Shown here in pieces: positions 22,431 to 34,300 of a DNA stretch of 64,000 bases. A program made the translations under genes and the position numbers. This DNA comes from Auriscalpium vulgare (lineage: Eukaryota > Basidiomycota > Agaricomycetes > Russulales > Auriscalpiaceae). The notes beneath the pieces are model-generated. The model ran no database searches. It was given only the letters and a program-made list of their open reading frames with translations, and was not told the DNA's origin. The stretch covers positions 806,001 through 870,000 of the forward strand of contig JAHBBC010000008.1 of NCBI GenBank assembly GCA_019915015.1. The letters are read 5' to 3'. Position 1 is the first letter of the stretch. Every line of letters begins with the position of its first letter.

Positions 22431-24650
22431 GTTGACTTGGGTGAGCCGCGGTCGAGCTCGAGCCTCGAGGTACACGTAAGTTCCCACGCATACCACCCCC
22501 GACGAAGTCACCGACGCCCGCTGCGCTCAGGCTCATCAATTCCACAGCAAAACCATCCTTCACCCCCGCCATCTGTCGCTGCAGATTGTCAGCGCAGCTT
22601 CCTTTCTGAGTCGCGGCAAGAGAGTAAGTAGAACCTCGTCGCGTCAACTCGCGGATTACAACCGCTCGCCTGGATGTGCAAACAGCGACAGACTTGATGT
22701 CGTGGAGCAATGAAACGAAGGCGGGCGATGGCTCGATCGATGGCTGGGATGCATACTGGAAAACGGTGCGCGCTATGTTTGATGAACTGGCGTATGCGTG
22801 TTGAAGTGGATTGCTCGTGCAGGATGACGACGGTCGCTTAGGCTATCTTCTGATATTTCGAAGAGCTACGGCTGGCTCGGACGGGACAGTCTTTCCGTTG
22901 CAGCGGAAACGAGTGGGAAGCGGGAGGTAGACCATGACTGGATGGTATGGTGCGTAGCTGCTGCTGCTGTCTCTCTTCTTCACTGAAACTTCTATCAGGC
23001 TATCTTGACAGGGCAAGCTACCAGTGCGGTCGACAGTGCCGCGTACAGCCAGGTCGACCATCCTTCGTAGCCTGTCCATTTCGCACAATACCTGCAAGGC
23101 GAATTTCCCATACTACGGAGACTGTACGTCGCTGCTGAGGTGCGTGTTCTTGCACGCATAGATATACGCTATTTCCACGCTAACATGGTCTTTGTCGTTG
23201 ACAGTGCTCTTATCACGACCATCTCAATCCTCAGTAAGCCGCGAAGCAGTTGAAAGCTTTGGCCGCTAGCATCGACGCCCGCTATGCATGAATCCGTACC
23301 GACACGCTCGCGATGTTGGTAGTCAACGAGGGGCTCGTTCTGGTCGGGTTACGAGTCGGAAGGACGATGGATAGACTTTGAACATGCGAACGGTGCGTGG
23401 CAAGCCCCTTGAGTACATCGTGACGAAACTGACGACAATATCAACAGCCGATATGCCAGCAAAGGGTCTATGAGAGACCACGAGCCTGACAGTGACCTAC
23501 GGGGCTGCAGCAGGCAAGTTTATATGCCAGTCACGCGCACTGGTATATCGACGCATACAACCTAGAAGACGGTCAGCAATCCTATCCGGCTCCTCAAGCG
23601 TTCAACTCGCAGGCCGCGCGCGACATCTGCATAGGGACAATTGCGCGCGATCGAGCTGCTATCCTCGTACTGCGTCGGCGGCAGTTTGGTGATTGTTCGC
23701 CGTCTTCGAACGTCCAATGCATTAGTTATTGGCAAGTAACAGTGTTTGAACGCGCTTGATTTGTCCTAATATCTGCCCCTCAGCTCGATTGAGGAATGCA
23801 TCGCAGGCCCCAGAAACCCATGGGAGTCGAGACAGATTGGCCTCAGGCGAGGCGGGCCAGAGAACGAGATGCGCGGTGGTCCCTGGTGCTAAAGTGATAC
23901 CGTCGGCGTGCGTCTGATGCTGCTTGAAAGCTGTTCATTGCTAATAGACCTATCATTTAGGCAGGGTTGTGGCCGCCTACCGAACCAAATTGACCCATAG
24001 CGTGTGTCCCCGCCTATCACCGACAGGCATGGCAGATTATCGGCACTCTCAGTTCACGCCTCATCCAGCAATTCATCAGACGTCGTCTACCTCTCTTCCG
24101 TGGGCCATCATCCGAGACAACATTCAGACCTGCGAAGCGCTACTGGAGCTGGGAGGAGGTTGGCGCACAGGAGGAAGTGTTGCTGAGCATCGGCGTGACC
24201 AGATTTGGTGCGCGGCGTATGTGCGTCGAAGGGCGTCGAACCCAAGGGCCCGTCTATGGTGCGTTCCTGGCGTTGTCCATATGGGCTGTGTATTGACCCG
24301 GACTAGCCTTCAAGATATCGTATGTCACGGCGTACCACCGCAAGAACACAGCACACTAAACACGCCCAAGGTGCGTTCTACCTGTTTCTTGGGCGCATCC
24401 TCTCACTGATTCCCTGCCACCTATCCAGGTATCGACCGACTTCAGCCACGTGGCCCTCCGGCGCGTCGGGTCGCAATACGCCCGGATCTGACATTCTGCG
24501 AGAGCGGCTACTCCAGGCCCGCCCCATGGCTGCTGACGCATTGGCCGGCACCTGCCTCCTGACAAGTGACCAGGCGCACGGAAAAGGCGTTATCGAGCCT
24601 ACAACATTGAGTACGATAATTTCGGGAGGCTCTCGCTAATAATAGTATAT
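22431..24650. repeat. Duplicated block F, unit 3
   Basis: This block matches 16,490-17,050 and then 18,180-19,290 of unit 2 but lacks the GH3 relic between them. It therefore either preserves the arrangement before that DNA arrived or has lost it. Several short introns can be imagined (for example GTGCGTGTTC from about 23,140 to TTGACAG near 23,202), but no protein family is recognisable. The final part, 24,000-24,650, holds mixed frames on both strands. Confidence 0.4.
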
Positions 24651-24782
24651 TTGATACATAGCGTCTCCGAACCGTGTCCTAGCGAGGCCCCAAACAGCGA
24701 AATACGAGGCAATCCAGGCGTATAATATAATGAAGAACGATGACACCGTGAAACGAGCGAAGTAGGAGCACTATGAGAATCA

Positions 24783-26190
24783 TCACACCTTGGAGGTATC
24801 GTTGTCGCGAGACTGCCCCTCATCTCGAGGCATGGGGACTGCCGGGGTACGCGTGACGATATACCCCGTCGTGCGGTAAATGTGGCGAATCCACCTGAAA
24901 GGACCCAGGACGCAAGAATCCTTCCTGCCTATAAGGCGAGAGCGGAGCTTCCAGGTCGTCAACTTGCCGCTCACTTCCGCAAATTGGGACGCGACGACGC
25001 CGATGAGTGGCCGCATGCTCGGATCCTCGTGGCACATGTCGGCAACGAGAGGCTCGAGCCATTCGAATCCATAGTATTTCTGGTGGGCAGAGTGAGAACG
25101 TTTATGTATGCGTACAAGATTCATACCTGTATGAAATCTTTACGCAGCAAGTTTCCGAGGTAGTAGATGTCTGTCGGAAAGGGATTGTACGACGGGCAAT
25201 TAGGAAAATCGCGAAATTCCGGCGCAGACTTGTCGATGCCACGGATTACACTGTCCAGCGGTTCCCCAGATGCAGGATTGTAATAGCGGGACAAGCCAAA
25301 GTCTATGAGGTAGTAGCGTGGCGGGCACTGCGTGCGCGTGTATGACTTCGCAATCCAGTGGAAGTTCTTCGTGCGGTTCATCTTGACTGGATGAAATGAA
25401 TTCGGGTACATCTCGCTCGGATCGAGGACGATGTTTTGACCAGCGCAGTCCCTGCGCGCAGTCAGAAGTACTCAGTAAATGGAGTTGCATGTCACTGACC
25501 TGTGAGCGATGTGGAGCTCGTGCATGAGTTCCAGGCCCTGAAATTGCTAAGTATCATTTCCACACGTCTGCTGTGATGGCTTACCTCAATTATCAGCGTG
25601 GCAAACGCTACGACTTCTCCGAAAGTCCTAAACCGGGGATTGTCGTACGGGCGCATTCTAGGAAAGACAAGGAGAGTCTCTGATTGATCCTCGAGCAGTT
25701 TTGTTTCCAAGAGGGGGATGCAGTGATTCTTGGGATTCTGCCTATACTGCTTCGAGGAGAGCAACGTCGTTATCTCGATTTCCTCTGGCATGCGGTTGCC
25801 GGGCACCCGCTTGAGAAAAACCTGCTTCCCGTCCACTATTCGTGTGGCATCTAGGACATACGCAGACTGAAAGAGTCAGTTGGGTGGTCTCGATGCTTGA
25901 TTACCACTCACAATGATCTTCATCCTCTGCCAATCCTCGAACCAGCTGGGCGGCAGCTTCCACCGAGACCCAGAAAACTTCCTATCGGCATGATAACGAG
26001 GGCGAAGCATGTACCCTGCTGCCTCTATATCCTTCTGACGCTGAGTCCAGTCCCTTTCACCAGGCCAACGACGCCCAGGGTCTGCGAACAGCTCATCGGC
26101 CAACTCTGGCCTGTCCCAGGGAGGAATTGGCGTCACGCCTTCATCCCCTTCGTGAGCGGTGCCCAGGTCTGTGGAGGGTGAGAGGGCCAT
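24783..26190 (-). CDS. Kinase-like protein K, copy 3 (about 406 aa)
   Basis: Complete in five exons: 25912-26190, 25585-25866, 25500-25537, 25127-25451 and 24783-25079. The intron positions are those of the other copies. Landmarks: VFLKRV, a catalytic loop HRDCAGQN in which the usual Thr is Ala, IDFGLS, SAPEFR and TDIYYLG. The C terminus is longer than in copies 2 and 4 because the terminal codons read into different sequence (GQSRDNDTSKV). The upstream DNA shares only the first tens of bases with the K/B promoter and then diverges; no B gene follows. Expression would need a different promoter. The protein closely resembles copy 1, including the start MALSPSTDLG, so the two are recent relatives. 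Confidence 0.85.
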
Positions 26191-27724
26191 GACAGGAAGC
26201 GTGAATTCGAGCTCGAAGAGGAGGAAGGAAAGAGAAGGAAGTGTCGCCACAGTAGAACCCCGAAAACAATAGCGAGTGATGGCATGCGCTAGCGGGCGCC
26301 AAACGCTCAAAGCGGACTTGAGGAACATAAACAGACCTTGTAGGTTGTCGCTGTGCGCGTCAGGAGCAACAGAATGGCGGCTGGGTACAGTGCACTATGA
26401 CGATACGGAGTCCTCAACGTTTTCTAGCCTCCGCAGCCGCTCCTATTGTCCTCGCCCACGCATCTGGCGGAAGGCTTCGCAGACAGCAGACGAGGACATC
26501 GAGCGCGGCAAACGGTGATGGACGCCAAGGAGAAAGGGTTCCTACAGGACGTTAGTATGAAGCGAAGAATGGCTCCAAATTCGAGAGAAAGCTTACCATA
26601 TGGCCGCCGGCCACCCAGCGTGCCTCTAAGAATTAGGCGCTGCGCCGGAAGATGCCCGTCTGCTCTGGAACAAAGAAACGATGTATGCCTGGCATCGCGT
26701 GACGTCGTTGAAGCGATGGCAAATCGGATGTGAAGCTTGAGCTTGAAGCGGCGTCAGGTCGTTCGAGGCGGAGGCAAACGAAACAGCGGTGAGCTCACCA
26801 AAACAATAGCGGGCATGAGGGAGTAGGCGATGGTGATTCACAGTTGCGACCATTGAGGTCACGGGGAGATTATCGCGGCCCAGCGACTCGGAGGGCAAGA
26901 AGAGTCGGGACAGGGTGTTCTTCCTCAGCGTCGTTCGGACCAGAGGCCAGCATGAGGACGCTAAGTAACGGGCGTCAATGGCAATGCGTTGCGTGCATGG
27001 TGAGTCCCGCAGCGCTCCTGCCAGCTGACTCTACGAGATGTATCTCGCCAGAAACAGCGCGAGAAGGCTGTATCGTGTCAGACAGATAGAGTTAGAGTAC
27101 TTAGTGTCGAGTTCAACAGCGAGGCTACGCACCGTAAGAAAGGCTCAAGTGTTTGCCTTCATTCACCTCGACTGATACAATTATGAGTGAGCGTCGTGAT
27201 GAGTGTACGATCGCCAGAGTAGAACGAGAGGAGCAGGCCCCGGGCCGGAGTACGCCCGGGCGATAAGGCCTTATCGCCGAAGGCGCCCGATTCACCGACT
27301 TTGATCCGACAAGCATTGCTGCCGCCGCCCGCGTCTCCGACTCGCTCGTCCTGACCTTCGTTCGCCATTACCGCCAAATTACCGCTGCCGCACGAGTATG
27401 CATATGGTCTGTGGGATTCAGAGGCCAGCGTCTTCTGGGATGACCATGTGCGCTACCGCTTGATTTCTCGGCCATGCATGTCTTGATGATTTCCTTTTTT
27501 TGCGGATTTAGGTGTCGTTCACGGGTCGAGGACGTTGTTGTCGGTGTCGGCGCGCTAGAAGCTGTGTAGAACTATGCAGCTTGCCTTTGACTTGACGAGC
27601 GAGTCTAGAGCAATGGTACGCCGCCTCAAACTGCTCTCCCTTGCTTGATTCTTACGCTCGCACAAGTCGCAGTCTCTCCATCTCTGCCGCCTGACAACGT
27701 CTTGTCGAAGATGGAGACTGGAAA
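26191..27724. other. Unassigned intergenic stretch upstream of K copy 3
   Basis: No gene is supported here. Short frames occur on both strands without recognisable motifs. A 20 bp perfect palindrome centred on GGCCTTATC lies at 27,259-27,278 in a GC-rich setting. Near 27,640-27,720 the sequence resembles the part of block D around 7,860-7,930, which marks another duplication scar just before the K' fragment. Confidence 0.4.
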
Positions 27725-28256
27725 GGAAAGGCAAGGTACTACACGCGTACTCAGCGACCACCGCGTTATTTCTTCATCGATTTCGGTCTGTCCGGAATCT
27801 ACCCCCCGGAATCAGGCCCGCCGTTGGACAAACCATATCGCGGCGGTGACAGGACCGCTCCCGAACACGTCGGCACCAGCATACCGTGCAACCCATTCCC
27901 CACTGATGTTTACTACTTGGGGAACCTAATTCGAGAACGCTTCATCTTAGTACGCAGTGCATTGCATCGCCCTTGCCACCCCTTCTCACGGCGTGTCACA
28001 GAGATATCATGGGTTCTCCATGATGCAGCCGCTGGTGAACGACATGGTCGCACAGGAACCGGCCAAGCGACCGCAGATGGATGAGGTGGTGACACGCTTC
28101 AAGGCGATCCGCGCGTCCGTCACCTCGTGGAAGATGCGCTCGCGAATGGTGAGGCGGGACGAGGATTTTGCAGTAAAGGTCTACAGGGCTACTGGACACT
28201 GGTATCGCCGACTCGGTTACGTACTAACGAGGACGCCTGCGATTCCTGACGCCTGA
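27725..28256 (+). pseudogene. K' kinase fragment (C-lobe only)
   Basis: Two exons can be read, about 27,725-27,949 and 28,002-28,256, joined by a clean intron. They encode YTRTQRPPRYFFIDFGLS, APEHV, TDVYYLGNLI, then RYHGFSMMQPLVNDMV and a terminal region as in the 30,039 gene. The catalytic loop and the whole N-terminal lobe are missing. The frame is open through the end, so the break is a 5' truncation and not decay. The sequence differs clearly from the 30,039 copy, so it is a separate K' paralog. Confidence 0.8.
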
Positions 28257-30038
28257 CGACGTGGACGTATATTCTTATCATGCGCGCCGTTCGACTGGAA
28301 CCCACTGACTCTCCATTCACTACCCCTTGCCATTCTGTCGTCGTCTCTCATCATCACAGGGTATACGGTCACCGAAATGAGTAGTCATTTTTCGTACCGT
28401 ACAGATCCTATCACTGACTAGGATGTCTATTTGACTATCAACACCCTCCACGTCGTCGGCGCTTGAGTCAAGTCTATTATTAAAATGTTTGGCTGAGCAG
28501 TCGGCTTGGCATTCACCGTGCCGCCGCGATAAACACCGCGGAGTCTCTGGACGGAACCGACGATACGGTGGCGGGCGCATTTCACTTGCCACGCCTATGA
28601 CCGTCGACCAACAAACAGTGCGGAGATGTGGTGTTCCTGTGAGAGTTGGATGAGTGATCAATCTTCCCGCACAGAATAGTCCACTAACGTCATGGCCAGC
28701 ACCCCAAATTGTGCCTCGTGCACCATGTCCATTGACACCGGGCACCCACTGCTCGAGGCGCACCACGTCTTGACTTGATGCTAGACGCCGTCCTCAGGCG
28801 CGAGACGTAACCGGGCACGAGGAAGCCTTGGCAACAGAAAGAGAGCGACCGTCTCTGACGCCTTCCGCGCATCTGCCGTCGGCTGTCCTCGAGCCGCAGC
28901 ATGTATTTGCCGTCAGGTCTCCTCGGTGAGCAGCGCAAGAACAGCGCAAAAACTCCCTGGTGGGAGCGGTTCACTGGTTGGTATATGAGAGGACATGAAT
29001 TACGTCCTTGGATGTGCGCTGCGGACCAGTGTCCGCAGCTTCGAGCTCCGACTCATAGTCCAGACCTGAAGAGACGGATAGATAAGGTGAAAGAAGCGAA
29101 TCGAGCTACGGACTCACGGCTGTTTGCAAAGATTCACGGCGTCGCATGATCACAACGCATTTTGTGCATGCCTACGTAGCACGGTGAATCGATCGACGTG
29201 GGCGTGGCCCGGCGATGCGGCATAAGACCGGCGCCTGATCGATGGCAGGCTGCAGTCGCGGTCAGTAGGAGGCGAAGTGTGGCTAATGAAGGGCGCACCG
29301 CAATTAAGATTCAGTCACCTCTGCACAGTTCACTCTACACTATGCCCCGTCCCTTGGCAGCCGCTTGCTGTGAGTACTGGTGGATGCTGAGGCGGCAGAG
29401 CGCAAAAACTTGGTGACCAGACATGAGGATTGTCACTCAACTATCTCCGAGTCAACTTGAGCATGTCTGAGGAGAGTATTTCCGTGCCTCAGAGCGTTTT
29501 CATCAGCAGGCTGCTAGCTGGGCCTTGTTGTAGACGTGATGAGAGGGCCGCTTCAGCCTGAGGGAGAGATCCTGAGGCGGCGACGGACCGGCCCGAGGTA
29601 TTACCGGGCCGGGGGCAGCACAGCCACGGTTCGCTGGCAGGAGCGCGGCCAGCGAGCTCAACATTGAACTCGACTTACCTCTGAGTCCCCGAACTTCGGA
29701 ACGTCCTGAACCTTGAAGCCTGACAGTGAGATTTCAAGTCTTTAGCCATGTAGCTCACAATTAAACCAGTACTTACCCGCACACTGCAGGCATCTGTCGG
29801 CGCACTCGCTATGGAAGGCCATGCTGTTCCTGCTGGCGTGCACTGTGATTTTTCTACTGAACCCCGAGTATGCGTTCGTGACCACTCTGCGCGGTGCGAT
29901 GCCGGAGATGTTGCGGATGGTCACAGCGGTACTATAAGTTAGCTAGTCTCGTACACGTAAGCTCATCAGCCGGGTCCTAGCGCGCCAAATTCTGACCGCC
30001 CCCTCGAAGCATCCCCATCCAACAGTACGACGATTCTA
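28257..30038. other. Unassigned stretch between K' copies
   Basis: I find no gene with recognisable domains. A short plus-strand frame near 29,820-29,937 encodes a hydrophobic stretch MLFLLACTVIFLL after a plausible acceptor CACTGCAG. It could be a small membrane-protein exon, but nothing joins it. Around 29,586-29,615 a GC-rich stem GACCGGCCCG..CGGGCCGG recurs near 42,518-42,555, which shows that this flank was duplicated together with K' starts. Confidence 0.35.
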
Positions 30039-31370
30039 ATGGAAGGCCCCCCACCTGTTGGCGTGAAGATCCCCATCCCACCTGAGTATGATAGGCCGCT
30101 CGGCGCATTGGGTAAAGAAGAAGACTGGTGGACCGAACATCGCGAATGGCTTGCTACGTGTGGCTACCAACTCAGGCGTCGCTATCAAGCCGACTGGACA
30201 CCGTCTTTCAGGCCAGGTGATTGGCCCGATAACTACGAAGATGGAGTCTCCATATATGTGAGCTCTCTGCAAACATGTCAGGTTGGAGACGCTCAGTCGT
30301 CTCCCAGAAACCCGTCTTGGACGCCACACGCATCGTGAACGGAGTTGAGTAAGACGTCATTCTGAAAAGGCCACCCGCTCGCGCCGGATCGGAAGAAGTG
30401 GAGACGTTCGAGCTCTTGACGTCCGAACCTCTCGCCGCGGATCCCCGGAATCATACCGCTCCTCTGCTCACTGTACTGCAGGTACCAGACGAGCCCGAGA
30501 AGCGCTTGCTTGTCATGCCGCTCTTGAGGCTCTTCGACAGCCCCAAATTCGAGACATTTGGGGAGGCCATCGCTTTCTTCACGCAGATATTTGAGGTATG
30601 TAGCTCTATTTATGACGTGGCGTGTCGTTATTTGACGAAACCACATCCCAAGGGCATCCAATTCATGCACGAGCATCGCATTGCGCACAGGTAAGGATGG
30701 TCTTAACATCGCTTTGCCATAGCGCCTGACAGTTTGCAGGGATTGTACGCACAACAATATCATGATGGATCCAACCGGCATGTACTCAGCTGCATTCCAT
30801 CCGGCAAAGCAAAATATGCGTCGCAATTGGAAGGGCAAGGCGAAGCCTCGTCGCACCCGCACGCAGCTGCGTCCCCGGTATTTTCTCATCGATTTTGGTC
30901 TGTCTCGCTTCTACCCTCAGAGCGCTGGCGACGCGCCTATGGACCTTCCCGTGCAGGGTGGCGACAAATCCGTCCCCGAGCACGTCAATTACCATGCTCC
31001 CTGCGACTCGTTCGCCGTGGACGTCTACTACCTCGGGAATCTGATCCGCGAGGAGTTCATGATGGTAAACACTTACCCACTCCGTATCCCTTTGTTTCTG
31101 AAGAATATTTGGCAGCGGTACCACGGGTTTTCCTTCATGCGCCCTCTGGTGGAAGACATGGTCGCGCGCGACCCTTCCAAGCGGCCGAAGATGGACGAAG
31201 TCGTAGCCCGCTTCAAGGAAATCCGGGAGTCGGTGAACTTCTGGAAGCTGCGCTCGCGCATGGTTCCTAGGAAGGAGTGGCGCATCGTCGGCTTCGGGAG
31301 GTCGCTGGGTCACTGGTATCGTCGCCTGGGATACATCATGACGAGGAAACCTGCCATCCCCGATTCATAG
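30039..31370 (+). pseudogene. K' kinase-like gene with one premature stop (374 codons)
   Basis: Five exons: 30039-30257, 30308-30595, 30653-30690, 30740-31064 and 31116-31370. Positions and the 38 and 325 nt exon lengths equal those of the K genes. The product would carry VILKRP (strand-3 Lys), HRDCTHNN as the catalytic loop, IDFGLS, SVPEHV, VDVYYLG and a C-terminal GHWYRRLGY. A TAA at 30,350-30,352 interrupts exon 2 just before the lysine segment; a single C-to-T change of CAA would explain it. All other exons and splice sites are intact, so this is a very young null allele, or the stop is avoided by a splice I do not see. The plus orientation puts it upstream of block D. Confidence 0.8.
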
Positions 31371-34300
31371 CACGTCCTTCGTACATCTCTCATGTGTCCG
31401 TATACATCTTTCCGCACTGTCAGTTCCCATGTTTCAGCGGTTGTCCCAATTCTATGCTGCTCATTTCAAGCTGCCGATTTTCACCGCAGTGCCATACACT
31501 AATCGCTGGGCGATACAATGTGTCATACATTTGTTTTCGAACCTACTACTGGACAAGCACGGCTGCGCAGGTCACTCTACGAGTGTGCCGTCATAGCGGG
31601 TGCTCGTGTGGGCAATTCCGTTCCGCACAGCTCCACGAGGCAAGCCCGGACCGCGACAACGTGGCCGCTGCTAAGCGACACGGTGTTGCAGAACGGATTC
31701 CGGAAGGCTGAGAATCGCAAGCACATCGTTGTCGAAACTAACAATTGAGACCGTCCAGTCAGTACTCGGAGTTGCCGTCTGTGGGCCGATGAGCTTTGGT
31801 CGTAAGAAGACCCGTAGCGAGGAGTTTAGCCTCGTGGCGCATGCGTAGTAGCGAACGCACGAAAGACGACGGAGGCTCTGTCAGGGAGCGAAAGAGAAGC
31901 GAGCGGAAGACAGCAGCGAGGCGAGCACAAGCTCCTCCAGCGGCGGCACTGCGGATGACAAGAGGGATCTTGAGACCGCTGCGTCGGTTCTTAGTCGTGT
32001 GATACATAACGAATACTCATAAGTACACGCGATTCTCGCCATCTTGAGCGGTGCCATCACTGAAAGATATCAGAAATTTCCCGTTGGGCACACAAGGTCG
32101 CCATTTGACAGCATCGTTCTATCTATGAGAGCATCGCCGAAGTGCCAGAAGAATTCGACGTAAGACAAAACGAGGACAATTGAGAGATACGCCGCACGTA
32201 GGAAGAAACCAAGTGCACTGCACTCAGAAGTTGCGTGCCACGGAAGTGGTATATGAGCCGCGGGGTGCGACCAGCGAGAAGAAGGTCTGTCACCCTTGAG
32301 ACAAGGGAGAATGTCACTCACCCGTGTCGTCGCCGTGAGTCCGCTTGGCCCCATTGATAACGCTTCGAGAGCGAAAATACAGTTTTCTTTCTTCGGTATT
32401 GGAATCAAGGGATCCCTCAGAATACTGCGCGACACGCTGCCTTCTCAGCGCCGGCTCAACGCGGTCGTGCCGAGCGGAGTCCGAACGGCACCGACAACGT
32501 GGCCACCCGCATACCTTCAATACTGCGGCCACCTTCGTGTGCGACAATGCAAGTGAGGATCCAAGGACAGGCAGTACCTGCAGGAAGCTTCAGAGACGTA
32601 TCTATGCAAAACGACCGGTTGAAGATACACGTACTTCGGTCACGGACCCTCGCATACCCAGGCTGAGAAACCGGCGTGTAAGCAAGCGCAAGAGTGCGTA
32701 TTCTTGGTGGCTTCGTCCTCGCGTTGGCTGTCGGCAGCCGTTTTGCGCAGACTGGCCCAAGCGGGAGGATGCAAGACAGAAATGGAAGCTATGCGCAGGA
32801 CTGAGTTCATGCGAGCTATGCACAGCCAGGCGTCCGATCGGTATACATAGAGCGAGAGAAGGCTGGCGCTGACGAAAGTACTTGCTCCGACGATTCAGTA
32901 CTTTGAAGCTGTGCGTGCGGGTAGCTAGTATAGCTCGGCAGAAATAAGCTACATAGATCGGAGGATCGAACAGTACGACAAGGTCCCAGTGCATCAGTCA
33001 GCTCTAAGCACCGGAGACGCGGAGTGGAGAAGGTCGCCAGAGTTCGATGACAGCTGCAGGAGCTGTGCATGCTAGATATAGACCAAATCTGCGCACTTAA
33101 TGAAGAGTCATTAGGAGTCGGACACATACATTCAAAATGACGAGCATACCGCAATGTAACGACCTAGCAACTTCTCCGCATCCTAGATCCACCCACCGGA
33201 CGCCCCATCCCAGCACATGCTTGATGGCACACGGTGCCCTTTCATATGATAGTGTCGGACCGCATCTGATTGCGTGTAAGTACTTCAAATCCGATAGCCA
33301 GAAGACGATGCCTACTGACCGCACAGGGCGGGGGTAGCACTTCGAGTCGCTTCAAACGTTGCGATGGCCAGCATCGTCTATTCCGTTCACCAATACCGCC
33401 ACCCATGCGCCCTGATCCTTTGCTTTCTGTCTTCGATCTCCGCCCGGTTTCGGTCTTCGAGCTTCAGGTAAAGATTGGCGTGCGTCGATGTGATGCGCAT
33501 CCTAGAGACAACTTTGCCAGCTGGCGGAAACTGTGCGACTCTGTGCGAGCGTAGGAACTAAGCAAGGAAGAAAAGACTCCGAGCGTTCTGACTGGCAGCA
33601 GCAAGGAAGTCCTCCGAGTCGAACGACACCTGAATCCGTAAAAAGAGCATCAAGACATGCACGACGGGAGTCAAAGGGGGACGCACATTTACTGTTCCCT
33701 GTACCCCGCATATCATATGGATAGTATGCAGTAACGTTGCCAGCGAGTGCGCTCTTGAGGATGCCAGTCGATGAGGAGGGCAAAGTTGAGGTAGCGGAGC
33801 AAAGTCGGATAATCGGGCGACTGCGGCGTGATTGCCGGAATCGCCGAAGCCATCACCGACGTGCCGCCGCGGCCGTTACACAGTCACCTACTTACCCTCC
33901 CCAGCAACTCCCCTAGAGTCTTTGAGCACGCAAGGCATTCAAAAATCGTGTCGGAGGAGGTGAATGAGGGGAGGGAAATAGTAACGTGCGTGGTTTCATT
34001 GTGATAATGACGCTACTCTACGCGCAGGACCAGTGTCGACTTATGCAGCCATCTTGTCCTCCACGATGCGAAGAACAACCCAGGTCCTCCCAGGAGTGCT
34101 GGAGGAGTACGCAAGTAACAGTCATCACAGTGCATTCTCGTCACCTGGCCTGCGCGCCGACTCGAAAAGATGCCGAGCAAGACCGCTTTTCCCTCCAGGC
34201 TCCTGCGCCGACCTCTTCTTGCCCTCGCCTGATCGACATATCCACGGTCAAGCGCCTCCTGTGACTTGTCAATACACCAGCCCGCCGTTGTAAGCCCATT

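Noticed and set aside
29817..29940. Small hydrophobic frame as a gene
   Set aside because: A plausible acceptor precedes it, but no partner exon or paralog supports it, so it is only mentioned within the intergenic entry.
30786..31313. Minus-strand 175-codon frame over K'
   Set aside because: It is a shadow of the conserved kinase exons on the plus strand.
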